From Ramlibacter sp. (GTDB lineage: Bacteria > Pseudomonadota > Gammaproteobacteria > Burkholderiales > Burkholderiaceae_C): a stretch of 64,000 nucleotides of DNA. Each line of letters starts with the position of its first letter. Position 1 is the stretch's first letter. The stretch covers positions 124,001 through 188,000 of the forward strand of contig JAHBZN010000002.1 of NCBI GenBank assembly GCA_019635415.1, written 5' to 3'. Both the position numbers and the translations under genes were made by a program. This document shows, in pieces, positions 1 to 8,353 of the stretch. The notes under the pieces are model-generated. The model was not told where the DNA came from. It worked only from the letters and a program-made list of their open reading frames with translations, and did no database searches.

Positions 1-810
1 CGGCAGCACGTCGGCGGGCGTCGTGCCCTTGCCCAGATCGTGCGTCAGGCAGGCAAAGCGCACGGCCAGCGGCGCGTCCAGCCGCGCGCTCATGTCCAGC
101 ACCATCATCAGGTGTATGCCGGTGTCCACCTCGGGGTGGTAGTCGGCGCGCTGCGGTACGCCCCACAGTTTGTTCACCTCGGGCAGCAGCACCTGCAGGG
201 CGCCGCAGTCGCGCAGGACGTCGAACATGCGGGAGGGCTGCTTCTCCATGAGGCCGCGCGCCAGCTCCTGCCATACGCGCTCCGCCACCAGAGCCTCGAC
301 TTCGCCGTTGGCCACCATCTCGCGCATCAGGGCCTGGGTTTCCGGCGCCACGCTGAAGTCGGCAAAGCGTGCGGCAAAGCGCGCCAGGCGCAGGATGCGC
401 ACCGGGTCTTCACGGAAGGCATCGGTCACATGGCGCAGCACCCGGGCCTGCAGGTCGCGCTGGCCGCCGTGGGGGTCGATCAGCCCCGCCGTGCCGGTGG
501 CGCCGGCCGGCTGCGCGATGGCGTTGATGGTGAGGTCGCGCCGGGCCAGGTCGTCTTCCAGCGTGACATCGGGCGCGGCCTGGAAGGCAAAGCCGTGGTA
601 GCCGCGCGCGGTCTTGCGCTCGGTGCGGGCCAGAGCATATTCCTCGCGTGTCTCGGGGTGCAGGAACACCGGAAAGTCCCGGCCCACGGGCAGGTAGCCC
701 TGTTCGATCAGGGACTCCGGCGTGCCGCCCACCACGACCCAGTCCTGGTCGCTCACGGCCAGTCCCAGCAAGGCATCGCGCACCGCACCACCCACCCGAT
801 AAATTTCCAT
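1..810 (-). CDS. cca: CCA tRNA nucleotidyltransferase (3' part missing)
   Basis: This enzyme adds or repairs the 3'-CCA end of tRNAs in the cytoplasm. About 270 codons are visible and the C-terminus lies beyond the left edge. The nucleotidyltransferase signature GGAVRD is at residues 7-12, followed by the metal-binding D21-x-D23 of SDQDW and the downstream [10 protein letters not shown] motif. Near the window edge the sequence THDLGKG is the HD signature of the phosphohydrolase domain carried by the multifunctional (E. coli-type) enzymes. The ATG at 810 starts the conserved [13 protein letters not shown]-terminus. The next gene on this strand, dapA, ends 42 nt upstream. The family assignment is firm. 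Confidence 0.95.
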   Translation of the reverse strand, partial: MEIYRVGGAVRDALLGLAVSDQDWVVVGGTPESLIEQGYLPVGRDFPVFLHPETREEYALARTERKTARGYHGFAFQAAPDVTLEDDLARRDLTINAIAQPAGATGTAGLIDPHGGQRDLQARVLRHVTDAFREDPVRILRLARFAARFADFSVAPETQALMREMVANGEVEALVAERVWQELARGLMEKQPSRMFDVLRDCGALQVLLPEVNKLWGVPQRADYHPEVDTGIHLMMVLDMSARLDAPLAVRFACLTHDLGKGTTPADVLP

Positions 811-852
811 GAGGGCAGTGTAGCGGCGCGGCCCGCGCAGCCGCACCGCGGC

Positions 853-1749
853 TCAGGCGACCGTTTGCAGGGCCTGCCAGACCGCCCGTGCGCGTCCGGC
901 CATGGCCGGTGGCGCGGGGGGCAGCGGCAGCCGGCATTCGCCCACGTCCTGGCCCAGCTCGCGCAGCAGGGCCTTGATCGACATGGAGAACACCGATTCG
1001 TCGGAGTTGATGAAGGCAAACGACCCCAGCAGCCGGGCGTGGATGGCCCGGGCGCCGGCCACGTCGCCGCGCTGGAAGGCGGCGAACATCTGCTGGAACT
1101 GTGGCCCGGTCCAGTGCGTGCTCGTGCCCACCACCCCCACGGCGCCACACGCCAGCAGGGGCAGGGTGAAGGGGTCGTCGCCCGAATACAGGTCAAAGTG
1201 CTCGCCCGCCTGCGCGACCAGCGCGGCCGCGGCGGGCGGATCGCCGGTCGCGTCCTTGAAGGCCACGATGTTGTGCACCTCACGCAGCAGGCGCAGCAGC
1301 ACATCGGGGCTGATGCGCCGGCCAGTGCGCACCGGCACGTCGTAAATCATCACGGGCAGGTCGGTGGCGGCGGCGCAGGCGCGCAGGTGGGCCTCGATGC
1401 CGGCCTGCGGCGGCCGGTTGTAGTAGGGGCTCACGATCAGCACGCCGGCGGCGCCCAGGTCGCGCGCCTGGCGTGTCAGCGCCACGCTGTGGGCCGTGTC
1501 GTTGCTGCCCATGCCGGCCACCACGGGCACGGTCACGGCCTCGCTCACGGCGCGGATCAGGTCACAGCGCTCGTCGTCGGTGAGCGTGGAGGCCTCGCCG
1601 GTGGTGGCGGCCACCACCAGCCCGTCATTGCCGTGCTCCACCAGCCACCGCGCCAGGCGGCGTGCGGCGTCCAGGTCGAGCCGGCCCTGCGCGTCGAACG
1701 GCGTGACCATGGCGCTCATGACGGCGCCGAAATACCGGGGCGCGCTCAT
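853..1749 (-). CDS. dapA: 4-hydroxy-tetrahydrodipicolinate synthase
   Basis: DapA condenses pyruvate with aspartate semialdehyde, the first committed step of the lysine/diaminopimelate pathway. The 298-residue protein has the full active site: T49-T50 in ATTGE, Y109 in SPYYNRPP, catalytic Y136 in IYDVPVRTG with substrate-binding R141, and the Schiff-base lysine K165 in AFKDATGD. The start ATG at 1749 overlaps the stop of the upstream GST gene by 4 nt (ATGA), so the two are probably translationally coupled. An internal Met at residue 11 is an alternative start but would break the coupling. A DapA-family paralogue with another aldolase function cannot be excluded, but all key residues fit DapA. 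Confidence 0.9.
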   Translation of the reverse strand: MSAPRYFGAVMSAMVTPFDAQGRLDLDAARRLARWLVEHGNDGLVVAATTGEASTLTDDERCDLIRAVSEAVTVPVVAGMGSNDTAHSVALTRQARDLGAAGVLIVSPYYNRPPQAGIEAHLRACAAATDLPVMIYDVPVRTGRRISPDVLLRLLREVHNIVAFKDATGDPPAAAALVAQAGEHFDLYSGDDPFTLPLLACGAVGVVGTSTHWTGPQFQQMFAAFQRGDVAGARAIHARLLGSFAFINSDESVFSMSIKALLRELGQDVGECRLPLPPAPPAMAGRARAVWQALQTVA

Positions 1750-2429
1750 CGCGACATCCGGTAGGGCTCCTCGAAATCGAGAAAGTCTTTCTCGGCCAGC
1801 GCGTCGTCGATCCAGGCCTTGACGCCGGGCAGCGCGCAGACGCGGCGGATGTAGTCGGTGATGTGGCCCGGCACTGGCAGCCCATAGTTCTTCAGGCGCA
1901 GGCACACCGGGGCGTAGTAGGCGTCGGCGATGCTGAAGCCGCCAAACAGCATCGGGCCGCCATGGGCTTCCAGCAGGCCGCTCCACATGGTCACGATGCG
2001 CTGCACGTCGGCGCGCACGCCGGGCTTGTCGCGCCAGATCAGTGCGCCCGCGGGCGCGAGCGAGGCTTCCACGTTCATCGGGCAGGCACTGCGCAGCGCG
2101 CCAAAACCGGCGTGCATCTCGGCGCAGACGCTGCGGGCGCGGGCGCGGGCCGCGGCGTCCTGGGGCCACAGGTGATGCTCCGGAAACTTCTCGGCCAGGT
2201 ACTCGGCGATGGCCAGCGTGTCCCAGATGGCCAGGCCGTCGTCGACCAGCACCGGCACTTTGCCCGCGGGGTTGACGTCTGCAACGGCCTGCTTGAATGA
2301 CGAGTCCGCATCGAACGAGTCGAACCGCACCATGACTTCCTCGAACGGGAGGCCCGCCTGCCTGAGCAGCACCCAGGGACGCATGGACCAGGAGGAGTAG
2401 TTCTTGTTGCCGATGTAGAGCTTGAGCAT
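1746..2429 (-). CDS. Glutathione S-transferase family protein
   Basis: The 227-residue protein has an N-terminal thioredoxin-fold GST domain (about residues 1-80) beginning MLKLYIGNKNYSSWSMRPW, where the Ser-rich YSSWS turn is the likely glutathione-activating site, and VNPAGKVPVL with the cis-Pro of the fold. An all-helical C-terminal domain follows and carries FSIADAYYAP, the usual N-capping-box region. The ATG at 2429 was chosen because AAGGAAG lies just upstream and it starts at the conserved MLKLYIG. The frame stays open for another 17 codons upstream without a better start. It is coupled to dapA by a 4-nt overlap. The substrate is unknown. Confidence 0.85.
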   Translation of the reverse strand: MLKLYIGNKNYSSWSMRPWVLLRQAGLPFEEVMVRFDSFDADSSFKQAVADVNPAGKVPVLVDDGLAIWDTLAIAEYLAEKFPEHHLWPQDAAARARARSVCAEMHAGFGALRSACPMNVEASLAPAGALIWRDKPGVRADVQRIVTMWSGLLEAHGGPMLFGGFSIADAYYAPVCLRLKNYGLPVPGHITDYIRRVCALPGVKAWIDDALAEKDFLDFEEPYRMSR

Positions 2430-2531
2430 GGGGCTTCCTTGTTGAGATGCCCGCATGCTAGCGCCGGGGTGCGCCGCCATTGATGCAAAAAAAAGCCCAA
2501 ATTGATGCCGCCGCGCACGCGGGGCGCGGCC

Positions 2532-4538
2532 TCAGGGCAGGTCCTTGTTGACCTCGGGTTGGGTGGCGTCGCGCGGGCCCACCGTGCCCAGCCGGGCCTT
2601 GAGCGATTGCGGCTGGTTGCTCAGGATGGCGGCGTACATGGTGGTGTTGGACAGCACCTTTTTCACATAGTCGCGGGTTTCGCCAAAGGGCACGTTCTCG
2701 GCCCAGATCGCGCCCTCGAGCACCGGGCCGCTGCCGCCCGGCGCGCGCCAGCTGCGCGGCCGCCCCGGCCCGGCGTTGTAGGCCGCGGCCGCCAGCGGCA
2801 TGGAGCCGTCGAAGTCGTCGAGGGCGAGCTTGAGGTAGCTGGTGCCGATGGTGATGTTGGTCTCGTGGTCGTGCAACTGGTCGGTGGTGAAGCCCGTGAG
2901 CCCGATCTTGCGGGCCGTCCAGCGCGCGGTGGCGGGCATGACCTGCATCAGGCCCGAAGCCCCCACATGGGAGCGGGCGTCCATGATGAAGCGGCTTTCC
3001 TGGCGGATCAGGCCATACACGTAGGCCGGGTCCAGCCCGATGTCCTGGCTCTTTTGCACCACCGCGTCGCGGTAGGGCATGGGGTAGCGCTGCTCGATGT
3101 TGATTTCGCCGCGCGTGCGCTCGCTGGTGTTGATGCAGCGGTCCCAGACCTCGTGGTCGCAGGCGAATTGCGCGGCGGCGAGGAGCTCGCGCGTGGGCAT
3201 GCCGCCCGGTTGGGCCAGGTTGGTGGCGTAGTTCCATTCGCGCACACCCTCGGAACGAAGGCCGATGGCAATGGCGTACAGGCCGCGGTTCAAACCGGGG
3301 TTGAGCCGGACCTTTTCGCGCTCCTCGGCCGTCAGCGGCTGCGGGGCCGCGGGCACCGTCACCTTCTGGCCCAGCTCTTCCAGCGCCAGCTGTTCGTAGA
3401 AGCCTTGCGAGCCCGCAATGGATTCGAGCAGCCGCGTGGCGTCGGTGCGTTGCGCTGGCGTGGAGGCCGTGGCCAGCAGGCCGCGCGCCTTCCAGTAGAC
3501 CCAGGTGGGCTCACGCCGGCCTTCGTCGCTCATGCCGTCGATGGCCGAGATCACGGCCGGCCAGCGCGGGCGGCTGCCGGCACGCAGCGCGGCGCGCACC
3601 TTCCAGCCCAGCATGTCGTCGGTGAGGTCGCTGTCGCGGCTGACCCTGGCGTAGTAGCCCAGCGCGTCATCGGACAGCCGCGTGGCCGCCTGCTTGCCGA
3701 TCACGCCCCAGACCCAGTTGCGCTCCTCGGCGCTGAGCTGGGGGCCCCACTTGGCGTCGAGCTGGCGCGCCGCGCCCTCGGCATCGCTGGCCGCCAGCTT
3801 GATCAGCGCGAGCGTCACCAGCTCCTTGCGCTGCTTGCGCACGGCGGTCACGCGGTTGATCAGGAACTTGGTCGGGCTGGCGTTGATCTCGGCCACCAGG
3901 TTCATGGCGTCGGGCGCGATGATTTCCACGGCGTTGGCGGCCGCACGGGAGCGGTTGGCTTCCATGGCCAGGCGCGCCTTGCGCCAGGCGTCGGTCTCGG
4001 TCAGGTTGCGCGGGCCGCTCTTGTCACCGATCAGGCGGCTGGCCGCGAGCGTGCAGCCATCATCGGTGTCGCGCAGCGAGAACCAGTTGCGGCGCACTTC
4101 GTCGGCCAGGCTCGGCGGTTCGGCCGCGCCCAGTGCCAGGTGCTGGACCAGCAGGGCGTAGCAGCGCACCTCGCGGTCGTCGTTCATGCGGAACCGGGGG
4201 TACTCGGCTTCAAAGTTGGTCCAGTCGCGGCGCTGGCCCAGCAGCAGCAGCCAGTCGTTGCGCAGGCGGTCTTCCTGGTAGCTGCCGGCATAGCGGCTCA
4301 TGAAGTCCTGGATGTCCTGCGGGCTGGCGGTGTCCAGCCGGGCCTTGAGCTCCCAGTAGGCCGCCCAGGGTTCGAGCGCGTGACCGCGCGCCTGCGGCAG
4401 CAGCTGGGTCAGCCGCGCGCGGTCGCCGCGCTTGTAGGCCTGCTGCATGTCGAGGATCAGATCGTCTCCCCGTGACTGGGCCTGCGCGCTGCAGGCGACC
4501 GTCACGACGATCAGTGTCAGAATGGTTCGAAACTGCAT
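2532..4538 (-). CDS. slt: Soluble lytic murein transglycosylase
   Basis: This is a periplasmic muramidase-like enzyme that cleaves peptidoglycan glycan strands to form 1,6-anhydro-MurNAc ends. The 668-residue protein starts with a signal peptide ending near ACSAQAQ (residue 21), followed by a long alpha-helical superhelical region (about 25-470) typical of Slt70. The C-terminal SLT domain has RQESRF (catalytic Glu near residue 513), GLMQVMPAT and AAYNAGPG. The start codon is only 9 nt from that of the divergent cyclo-ligase gene, so any promoter must overlap the neighbour. Length and domain order fit the family. Confidence 0.92.
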   Translation of the reverse strand: MQFRTILTLIVVTVACSAQAQSRGDDLILDMQQAYKRGDRARLTQLLPQARGHALEPWAAYWELKARLDTASPQDIQDFMSRYAGSYQEDRLRNDWLLLLGQRRDWTNFEAEYPRFRMNDDREVRCYALLVQHLALGAAEPPSLADEVRRNWFSLRDTDDGCTLAASRLIGDKSGPRNLTETDAWRKARLAMEANRSRAAANAVEIIAPDAMNLVAEINASPTKFLINRVTAVRKQRKELVTLALIKLAASDAEGAARQLDAKWGPQLSAEERNWVWGVIGKQAATRLSDDALGYYARVSRDSDLTDDMLGWKVRAALRAGSRPRWPAVISAIDGMSDEGRREPTWVYWKARGLLATASTPAQRTDATRLLESIAGSQGFYEQLALEELGQKVTVPAAPQPLTAEEREKVRLNPGLNRGLYAIAIGLRSEGVREWNYATNLAQPGGMPTRELLAAAQFACDHEVWDRCINTSERTRGEINIEQRYPMPYRDAVVQKSQDIGLDPAYVYGLIRQESRFIMDARSHVGASGLMQVMPATARWTARKIGLTGFTTDQLHDHETNITIGTSYLKLALDDFDGSMPLAAAAYNAGPGRPRSWRAPGGSGPVLEGAIWAENVPFGETRDYVKKVLSNTTMYAAILSNQPQSLKARLGTVGPRDATQPEVNKDLP

Positions 4539-4547
4539 CAGGGCATT

Positions 4548-5135
4548 ATGGACAAGTCAGAGCAAAAAGGGGCTTTGCGCAAGGCGCTCATCGAACAACG
4601 GCTGAACCTCCCGGACCGCCTACAGCGCGCCGATTTTTTGCAGCGGGTGATGCGGATCTGGCTCGTCGGGCGACCGGACACGCTGATTGGAGCCTACTGG
4701 CCCATCAAGGGCGAATTCGACCCGCTGCCCGCGTTGCACCGCTGGAAGGAAGACGGCGAACTGATCGATGAACCGGTGCTGCGCCGCATCGGCCTGCCCG
4801 TGGTGGACAAGCTGCACAAGACGCTGACCTTCCACGCCTGGTATCCGGGCTGCCCGATGGAGGAGGACGCCTACGGCATCCCCAAGCCCAAGGACACCGA
4901 GATCATCGTGCCGACGCTGCTGTTCGTGCCCTGTGTGGGCTACGCCCCGGGTGGCTACCGCCTGGGCTATGGCGGTGGCTTCTATGACCGGACGCTGGCG
5001 GCCCTGCGTCCCAAGCCTTTCACAGTGGGGCTGGGTTTTACCAATGGTTTCCTTCCCGAGCTCGAACCCGAGCCGCACGACGTGCCGCTGGACGCCATCC
5101 TCAACGACAACGGCGTGGTCTGGCCGGTGGCCTGA
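4548..5135 (+). CDS. 5-formyltetrahydrofolate cyclo-ligase
   Basis: This enzyme (MTHFS; YgfA/Fau family) converts 5-formyl-THF to 5,10-methenyl-THF using ATP. The 195-residue protein has the basic N-terminal helix KGALRKALIEQR, the motif EFDPLPALHRW, and the nucleotide-binding C-terminal signature GYRLGYGGGFYDRTLA (about residues 136-151) that defines the family. The gene stands alone, divergent from slt with 9 nt between starts. In many proteobacteria the homologue follows the 6S RNA gene, but there is no room for it here. Downstream is a GC-rich inverted repeat shared with the convergent LysR gene. Confidence 0.9.
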   Translation: MDKSEQKGALRKALIEQRLNLPDRLQRADFLQRVMRIWLVGRPDTLIGAYWPIKGEFDPLPALHRWKEDGELIDEPVLRRIGLPVVDKLHKTLTFHAWYPGCPMEEDAYGIPKPKDTEIIVPTLLFVPCVGYAPGGYRLGYGGGFYDRTLAALRPKPFTVGLGFTNGFLPELEPEPHDVPLDAILNDNGVVWPVA

Positions 5136-5157
5136 GGCCTGCTGCCGCTGCTCAGAC

Positions 5158-5232
5158 GCTGCCAGGCCGCCCCAAGGCGGCTGAAGCCCCTTCGGGCGCC
5201 AGCGCAGCACACGCTGTGGCAAGCGTGGGGGC
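5158..5232 (-). repeat. GC-rich intergenic repeat, family 2 copy 1
   Basis: This lies between the convergent ends of the cyclo-ligase and LysR genes. Read on the minus strand it matches the element at 61825-61896 over about 70 nt: CCCCCA..CTTGCCAC..CGTGTGC, then GAAGGGGC, then CCTTGGGGCGGCC. It contains two hairpins, GCCGCC-CCAA-GGCGGC and GCCC-CTTC-GGGC, and could serve as a bidirectional transcription end. I recall similar elements as common in Comamonadaceae genomes. Confidence 0.6.
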
Positions 5233-5236
5233 CATG

Positions 5237-6220
5237 TCAGTCGATGTTGTCGACCGTGTCGGGGTCGGGCACTTCGCCTATGGTCTCGCGCGTGGCTTTG
5301 CTCTGCGCCGTGAGCCAGGCGCAGAACGCCTTGATTTCCGGACGCTGCGCGCTGCGCGGGCCCACCAGCAGCCAGTAGGCCATGGGCGAGTCCAGCCGCA
5401 GCTGCGGCAGCGGCTCGATCAGGTCGCCATTGGCCAGGCTTTCAGCCACCAGCGGCAGCCGGGCCAGCACCAGGCCCTGGCCGGTGAGCGCGGCCTGCAC
5501 CATCTGGTAGGCGTAGTTGAAATACAGCCAGCGCTTGGGCGTGAGCTTGCCGAGCTGGTTTTCATCGAGCCAGCGCCGCCAGGTCAGCCACTCCATGTGG
5601 GTGCGGTGGGCATCGCCGGCCTCGATCAGCGCAAAGTGGGCCACGTCGGCTGGCTTGGCCAGGGGTTGCCCACTCTTGAGCAGCCAGGGGCTGGCCACCG
5701 GGGTGAGCTGCTCGCCAAACATCCGCACGGCGTTGGGCGGCATGTTGGCGACCGGGCCGTAGCGCAGTGCGAGGTCCACATCCGCGACGTCGAGGTCCAC
5801 CGCGTTGTCGGAGGCGTCGATGCGGATGTCGATGTCGGGGTTGTCGCGCTGGAACGCCTCCAGCCGCGGGATCAGCCACATCGAGGCGAACGAGGCAAAG
5901 GTGGTCAGCGAGACGCTGCGCCGCCCCGCGCTCTGCCGGATCTGGCGCACCGCGCCGTCGATGCGCGGCAGTGCCTGCGTGACCGCCATCAGCAGTTGCG
6001 CCCCGGCGCTGGTCAGTTCCACGGCGCGCGTGTGGCGCAGGAACAGGGGCACGCCCACTTCCTCCTCCAGCGACTGGATCTGGCGGCTCACGGCCGACTG
6101 CGTCAGCGCCATTTCCTCCGACGCCGCGCGGAAATTCAGGTGCCGTGCCACGGCCTCGAAGGCGCGCAGGTGCCCGGCCGAAATGGGGCGGGTGCGCAGA
6201 TGCGTCTGGGAGTGCTGCAT
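5237..6220 (-). CDS. LysR-family transcriptional regulator
   Basis: The 327-residue protein has the N-terminal winged helix-turn-helix at about residues 13-75 (AGHLRAFEAVARHLNFRAAS, then LTQSAVSRQIQ) and a C-terminal periplasmic-binding-like effector domain (about 100-310). The HTH resembles the GcvA-like group. It is divergent from a DUF2917 gene across a 132-nt gap containing a perfect T-N11-A palindrome at 6251-6273, which suggests it controls itself and that neighbour. The effector is unknown. The ATG at 6220 is the first sensible start before the HTH. Confidence 0.88.
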   Translation of the reverse strand: MQHSQTHLRTRPISAGHLRAFEAVARHLNFRAASEEMALTQSAVSRQIQSLEEEVGVPLFLRHTRAVELTSAGAQLLMAVTQALPRIDGAVRQIRQSAGRRSVSLTTFASFASMWLIPRLEAFQRDNPDIDIRIDASDNAVDLDVADVDLALRYGPVANMPPNAVRMFGEQLTPVASPWLLKSGQPLAKPADVAHFALIEAGDAHRTHMEWLTWRRWLDENQLGKLTPKRWLYFNYAYQMVQAALTGQGLVLARLPLVAESLANGDLIEPLPQLRLDSPMAYWLLVGPRSAQRPEIKAFCAWLTAQSKATRETIGEVPDPDTVDNID

Positions 6221-6250
6221 GTGTCAACCGTTGTCAGGAGGGTGGGATCG

Positions 6251-6273
6251 ATTGATGCGATTTGCGAATCAAT
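6251..6273. promoter_or_regulatory. Putative LysR binding site (T-N11-A palindrome)
   Basis: ATTGAT at 6251-6256 and ATCAAT at 6268-6273 form a perfect inverted repeat with an 11-nt spacer, the classic LysR-type T-N11-A arrangement. It lies 31 nt from the LysR start and 79 nt from the DUF2917 start, as expected for an autoregulated divergent promoter. This is a sequence inference only. Confidence 0.5.
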
Positions 6274-6352
6274 AGCTTAGCCGCATTTCATTGGACGGCC
6301 AAGCCGCCACCGTCGATCATTCAATGCCCGAACTGCCTAACTGGAGAATCTC

Positions 6353-6892
6353 ATGGCTGCTCAAACGCTTACACATTCGCAACAATCCCTGGCTGCTGCC
6401 GCATTGTCTGGCACGTGGAAGCTGGGGGCCGGCCGCGCCATCACCCTGCGCCCCCGCGAGGATGGTGTGCTGCGCGTGGCCCATGGCGGCCTCTGGGTCA
6501 CGTTCGACGGTCCGTTCGAAGGAGCGGGCAATGAGTCGGGCGACCATTTTCTGCAGTCCGGCGAGCAGATCACGGTGCAGGCGGGACAACGGCTGGTGGC
6601 CGAGTCGAGCGCCAGTTGCCGCGAGGCGCCGGCCTATTTCAACTGGGAGCCCCTGCCGCTGAAGGTGCGTGAGCCGCTGCGGGCGGCGGGCCGCTGGCAG
6701 ATGGCCGTGGTTCAGCCCTTGGCGGACTTGCGGCTGGCCCTGGTGCTCGGCTTGGGGGCCGTGGGCCGCCTGGCCGGTGGTTTGGCGGGCCTGGCCGGTG
6801 ACCTGGTGGCGGGCCGCGACCGCACGGTTTTGGAGGCCTGCGCCTTCAACGCGCAGGCCAAGGCCTGCCGTGCCCACGGCGCCATGAGCTGA
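6353..6892 (+). CDS. DUF2917 domain protein
   Basis: The 179-residue protein has a small beta-rich DUF2917 domain at about residues 18-85 (LSGTWKLGAGRAITLR, GGLWVTFDGP, QAGQRLVAESSA), a family of unknown function often found next to LysR regulators in Burkholderiales. The C-terminal half is Ala/Gly/Leu-rich (about 120-165) and could be a membrane-associated hairpin. A GGAG ribosome-binding site precedes the ATG at 6353. The last 181 nt overlap antisense with the TfoX-like gene on the opposite strand. It is probably regulated by the divergent LysR protein. Confidence 0.75.
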   Translation: MAAQTLTHSQQSLAAAALSGTWKLGAGRAITLRPREDGVLRVAHGGLWVTFDGPFEGAGNESGDHFLQSGEQITVQAGQRLVAESSASCREAPAYFNWEPLPLKVREPLRAAGRWQMAVVQPLADLRLALVLGLGAVGRLAGGLAGLAGDLVAGRDRTVLEACAFNAQAKACRAHGAMS

Positions 6893-7179
6893 GGCGATTC
6901 CATCGCCTCGTCCGGCGCGGCGTAGTAGTTGACGGACCGCGCCACCCCCTTCGCCTGGTAGGTGAAGCGCTCGCAACCCGCGGCCTCGTAGAGTCCGCGG
7001 GTTTCTTCATTGGCCTTGAGCCAGAGCCTTTCTCCGGCGCCCAGGTCCGCCACGATGGCGATGTTCAGGCCGTCGGTGCTGATGCCGTAGCCCCCGAACA
7101 TGCGTTTGCGCTCGCAGCGGCCCACGCTGGACAGCAACTCGCAGCAGTAGTCGGCAAAGTCGGGAGCAGGGGAAGCCAT
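6712..7179 (-). CDS. TfoX N-terminal domain protein (Sxy-like)
   Basis: The 155-residue protein has the TfoX N-terminal domain at about residues 5-100 (RMFGGYGIS, IAIVADLGAGERLWLKAN, SVNYYAAPDEAME) and a lysine/arginine/proline/alanine-rich tail (about 110-155) likely to be disordered and nucleic-acid binding. Sxy/TfoX proteins activate CRP-S competence promoters in gammaproteobacteria, but single-domain versions in betaproteobacteria have no known role. The basic tail is encoded opposite the end of the DUF2917 gene. The ATG at 7179 is 39 nt from the divergent TetR start. Confidence 0.75.
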   Translation of the reverse strand: MASPAPDFADYCCELLSSVGRCERKRMFGGYGISTDGLNIAIVADLGAGERLWLKANEETRGLYEAAGCERFTYQAKGVARSVNYYAAPDEAMESPQLMAPWARQALACALKAQASKTVRSRPATRSPARPAKPPARRPTAPKPSTRASRKSAKG

Positions 7180-7218
7180 GGTGCGAACGATAGCAGGGCG
7201 CCGCGATAATCGCGAGCC

Positions 7219-7818
7219 ATGGCCCGCCCCAAATCGCAGCAGCACGAACTCAAGCGCGAGGAGATCCTCGATATCGCCGCCCAGTGCTTTGCCCGGCAAA
7301 GCTATCCCGCCGCCAGCATGAATGACATCGCCGCGGCGGGCGGCACCAGCAAGGCGCGGCTCTACCACTATTACGAGAGCAAGGAAGCGATCCTGTTCGA
7401 CCTGCTGGACCGCTATACCCAGCGCCTGCTGGCCATCATCGGCCAGGCCGAGGCCACGGCGCAGCGCCGCAACCTGGATGACCGCGCCGCCGTGCATGAG
7501 CTGATCCGCAGCTTTCTGGAGGAGTACGAGACCTCGGCCACGCGCCATGTGGCGCTGCTGCACGACACCCAGTTCCTGGGCGATGACCAGCGCGAATTGA
7601 TCCTCAATCGCCAGCGCGACGTGGTCTCGGCCGTGACGCGTTTCCTGCGCCGCGCCTATCCGCAGCGGCTGAACCCGGTCAACCAGACCGCCGTGACCAT
7701 GATGCTGTTCGGCATGATCAACTGGACCTTCACCTGGCTGCGTCCGGGTGGCGCCATGAGCTACGCCGCCTTTGCCGAGGAGGTGGTGGCCATGCTGGAG
7801 CGGGGGCTGGCGGGGTGA
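7219..7818 (+). CDS. TetR-family transcriptional regulator
   Basis: The 199-residue protein has a TetR HTH at about residues 12-58 (REEILDIAAQCFARQSYPAAS, then GGTSKARLYHYYESKEAIL) and a helical ligand-binding domain. A C-terminal segment (MMLFGMINWTFTWLRPGG) fits the TetR C-terminal families seen in fatty-acid or aromatic metabolism regulators. Its stop overlaps the GTG start of the gluconokinase gene by 4 nt (GTGA), so both are probably cotranscribed. The ligand is unknown. The palindrome at 8354-8367, downstream of the operon and before the next gene, is a candidate target. Confidence 0.88.
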   Translation: MARPKSQQHELKREEILDIAAQCFARQSYPAASMNDIAAAGGTSKARLYHYYESKEAILFDLLDRYTQRLLAIIGQAEATAQRRNLDDRAAVHELIRSFLEEYETSATRHVALLHDTQFLGDDQRELILNRQRDVVSAVTRFLRRAYPQRLNPVNQTAVTMMLFGMINWTFTWLRPGGAMSYAAFAEEVVAMLERGLAG

Positions 7819-8342
7819 CTGCGGCCCGAAGTGGCGTGGGGCCCGGCCACCTGGTGGTGATGGGGGTCGCCGGCTGCGGCAAGTCGGCCGTGGGCCAGCG
7901 GCTGGCGGCCTTGCTCGCGCTGCCGCTGATTGAGGGAGACCATTTCCATCCCAAGCGCAACATCCACAAGATGGAGCAGGGCATTGCGCTCACCGACGAG
8001 GACCGGGCGGACTGGCTCGCCACGCTGGGCGGCGAACTGGCCCGCCACCCGGGTGGCGCCGTGCTCGCCTGCTCAGCCCTCAAGCGGGCCTACCGCGATA
8101 CCCTGCGCGCGGCCGTGCCGGGCCTGCGCTTTGTGCACCTGGCCATCACCGAAGCCGAATCCCTGCGCCGGGTGGCCGAGCGGCCCGGCCACTTCTACCC
8201 GCCCAGCCTGGTGGCCAGCCAGTTCGAGGCCCTGCAGGACCCGGCCGGCGAAGCGGGGGTGCGGGTACTGGAGGCCACCGCCCCGCTGGACGACCTGGCC
8301 GCGCAGGCCGCGCGCTGGGTGGGGTCGGAATTGGGGCTTTGA
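7815..8342 (+). CDS. gntK: Gluconokinase
   Basis: The enzyme phosphorylates gluconate to 6-phosphogluconate, feeding the Entner-Doudoroff or pentose phosphate route. The 175-residue protein is a P-loop kinase with Walker A GVAGCGKSAVG (about residues 17-27), the substrate motif EGDHFHPKRNIHKME (about 40-54) and ACSALKRAYRD (about 86-96), all diagnostic for GntK. Translation starts with GTG at 7815, overlapping the TetR stop by 4 nt. No gluconate transporter or 6-phosphogluconate dehydratase lies nearby, so a broader sugar-acid role is possible. Confidence 0.9.
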   Translation: MTAARSGVGPGHLVVMGVAGCGKSAVGQRLAALLALPLIEGDHFHPKRNIHKMEQGIALTDEDRADWLATLGGELARHPGGAVLACSALKRAYRDTLRAAVPGLRFVHLAITEAESLRRVAERPGHFYPPSLVASQFEALQDPAGEAGVRVLEATAPLDDLAAQAARWVGSELGL

Positions 8343-8353
8343 ATTCAACAATG

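Noticed and set aside
40..1764. Long open frames opposite cca/dapA and many other genes (for example opposite slt, glmS, gltB, murA).
   Set aside because: They lie antisense to clear genes, are rich in Arg/Ala/Gly/His as expected from GC-rich shadow frames, and show no domains or ribosome-binding sites.
5136..5236. 6S RNA next to the folate cyclo-ligase gene, as in other proteobacteria.
   Set aside because: The upstream gap is 9 nt and the downstream gap is filled by a GC-rich repeat with no 6S-like long bubble structure.
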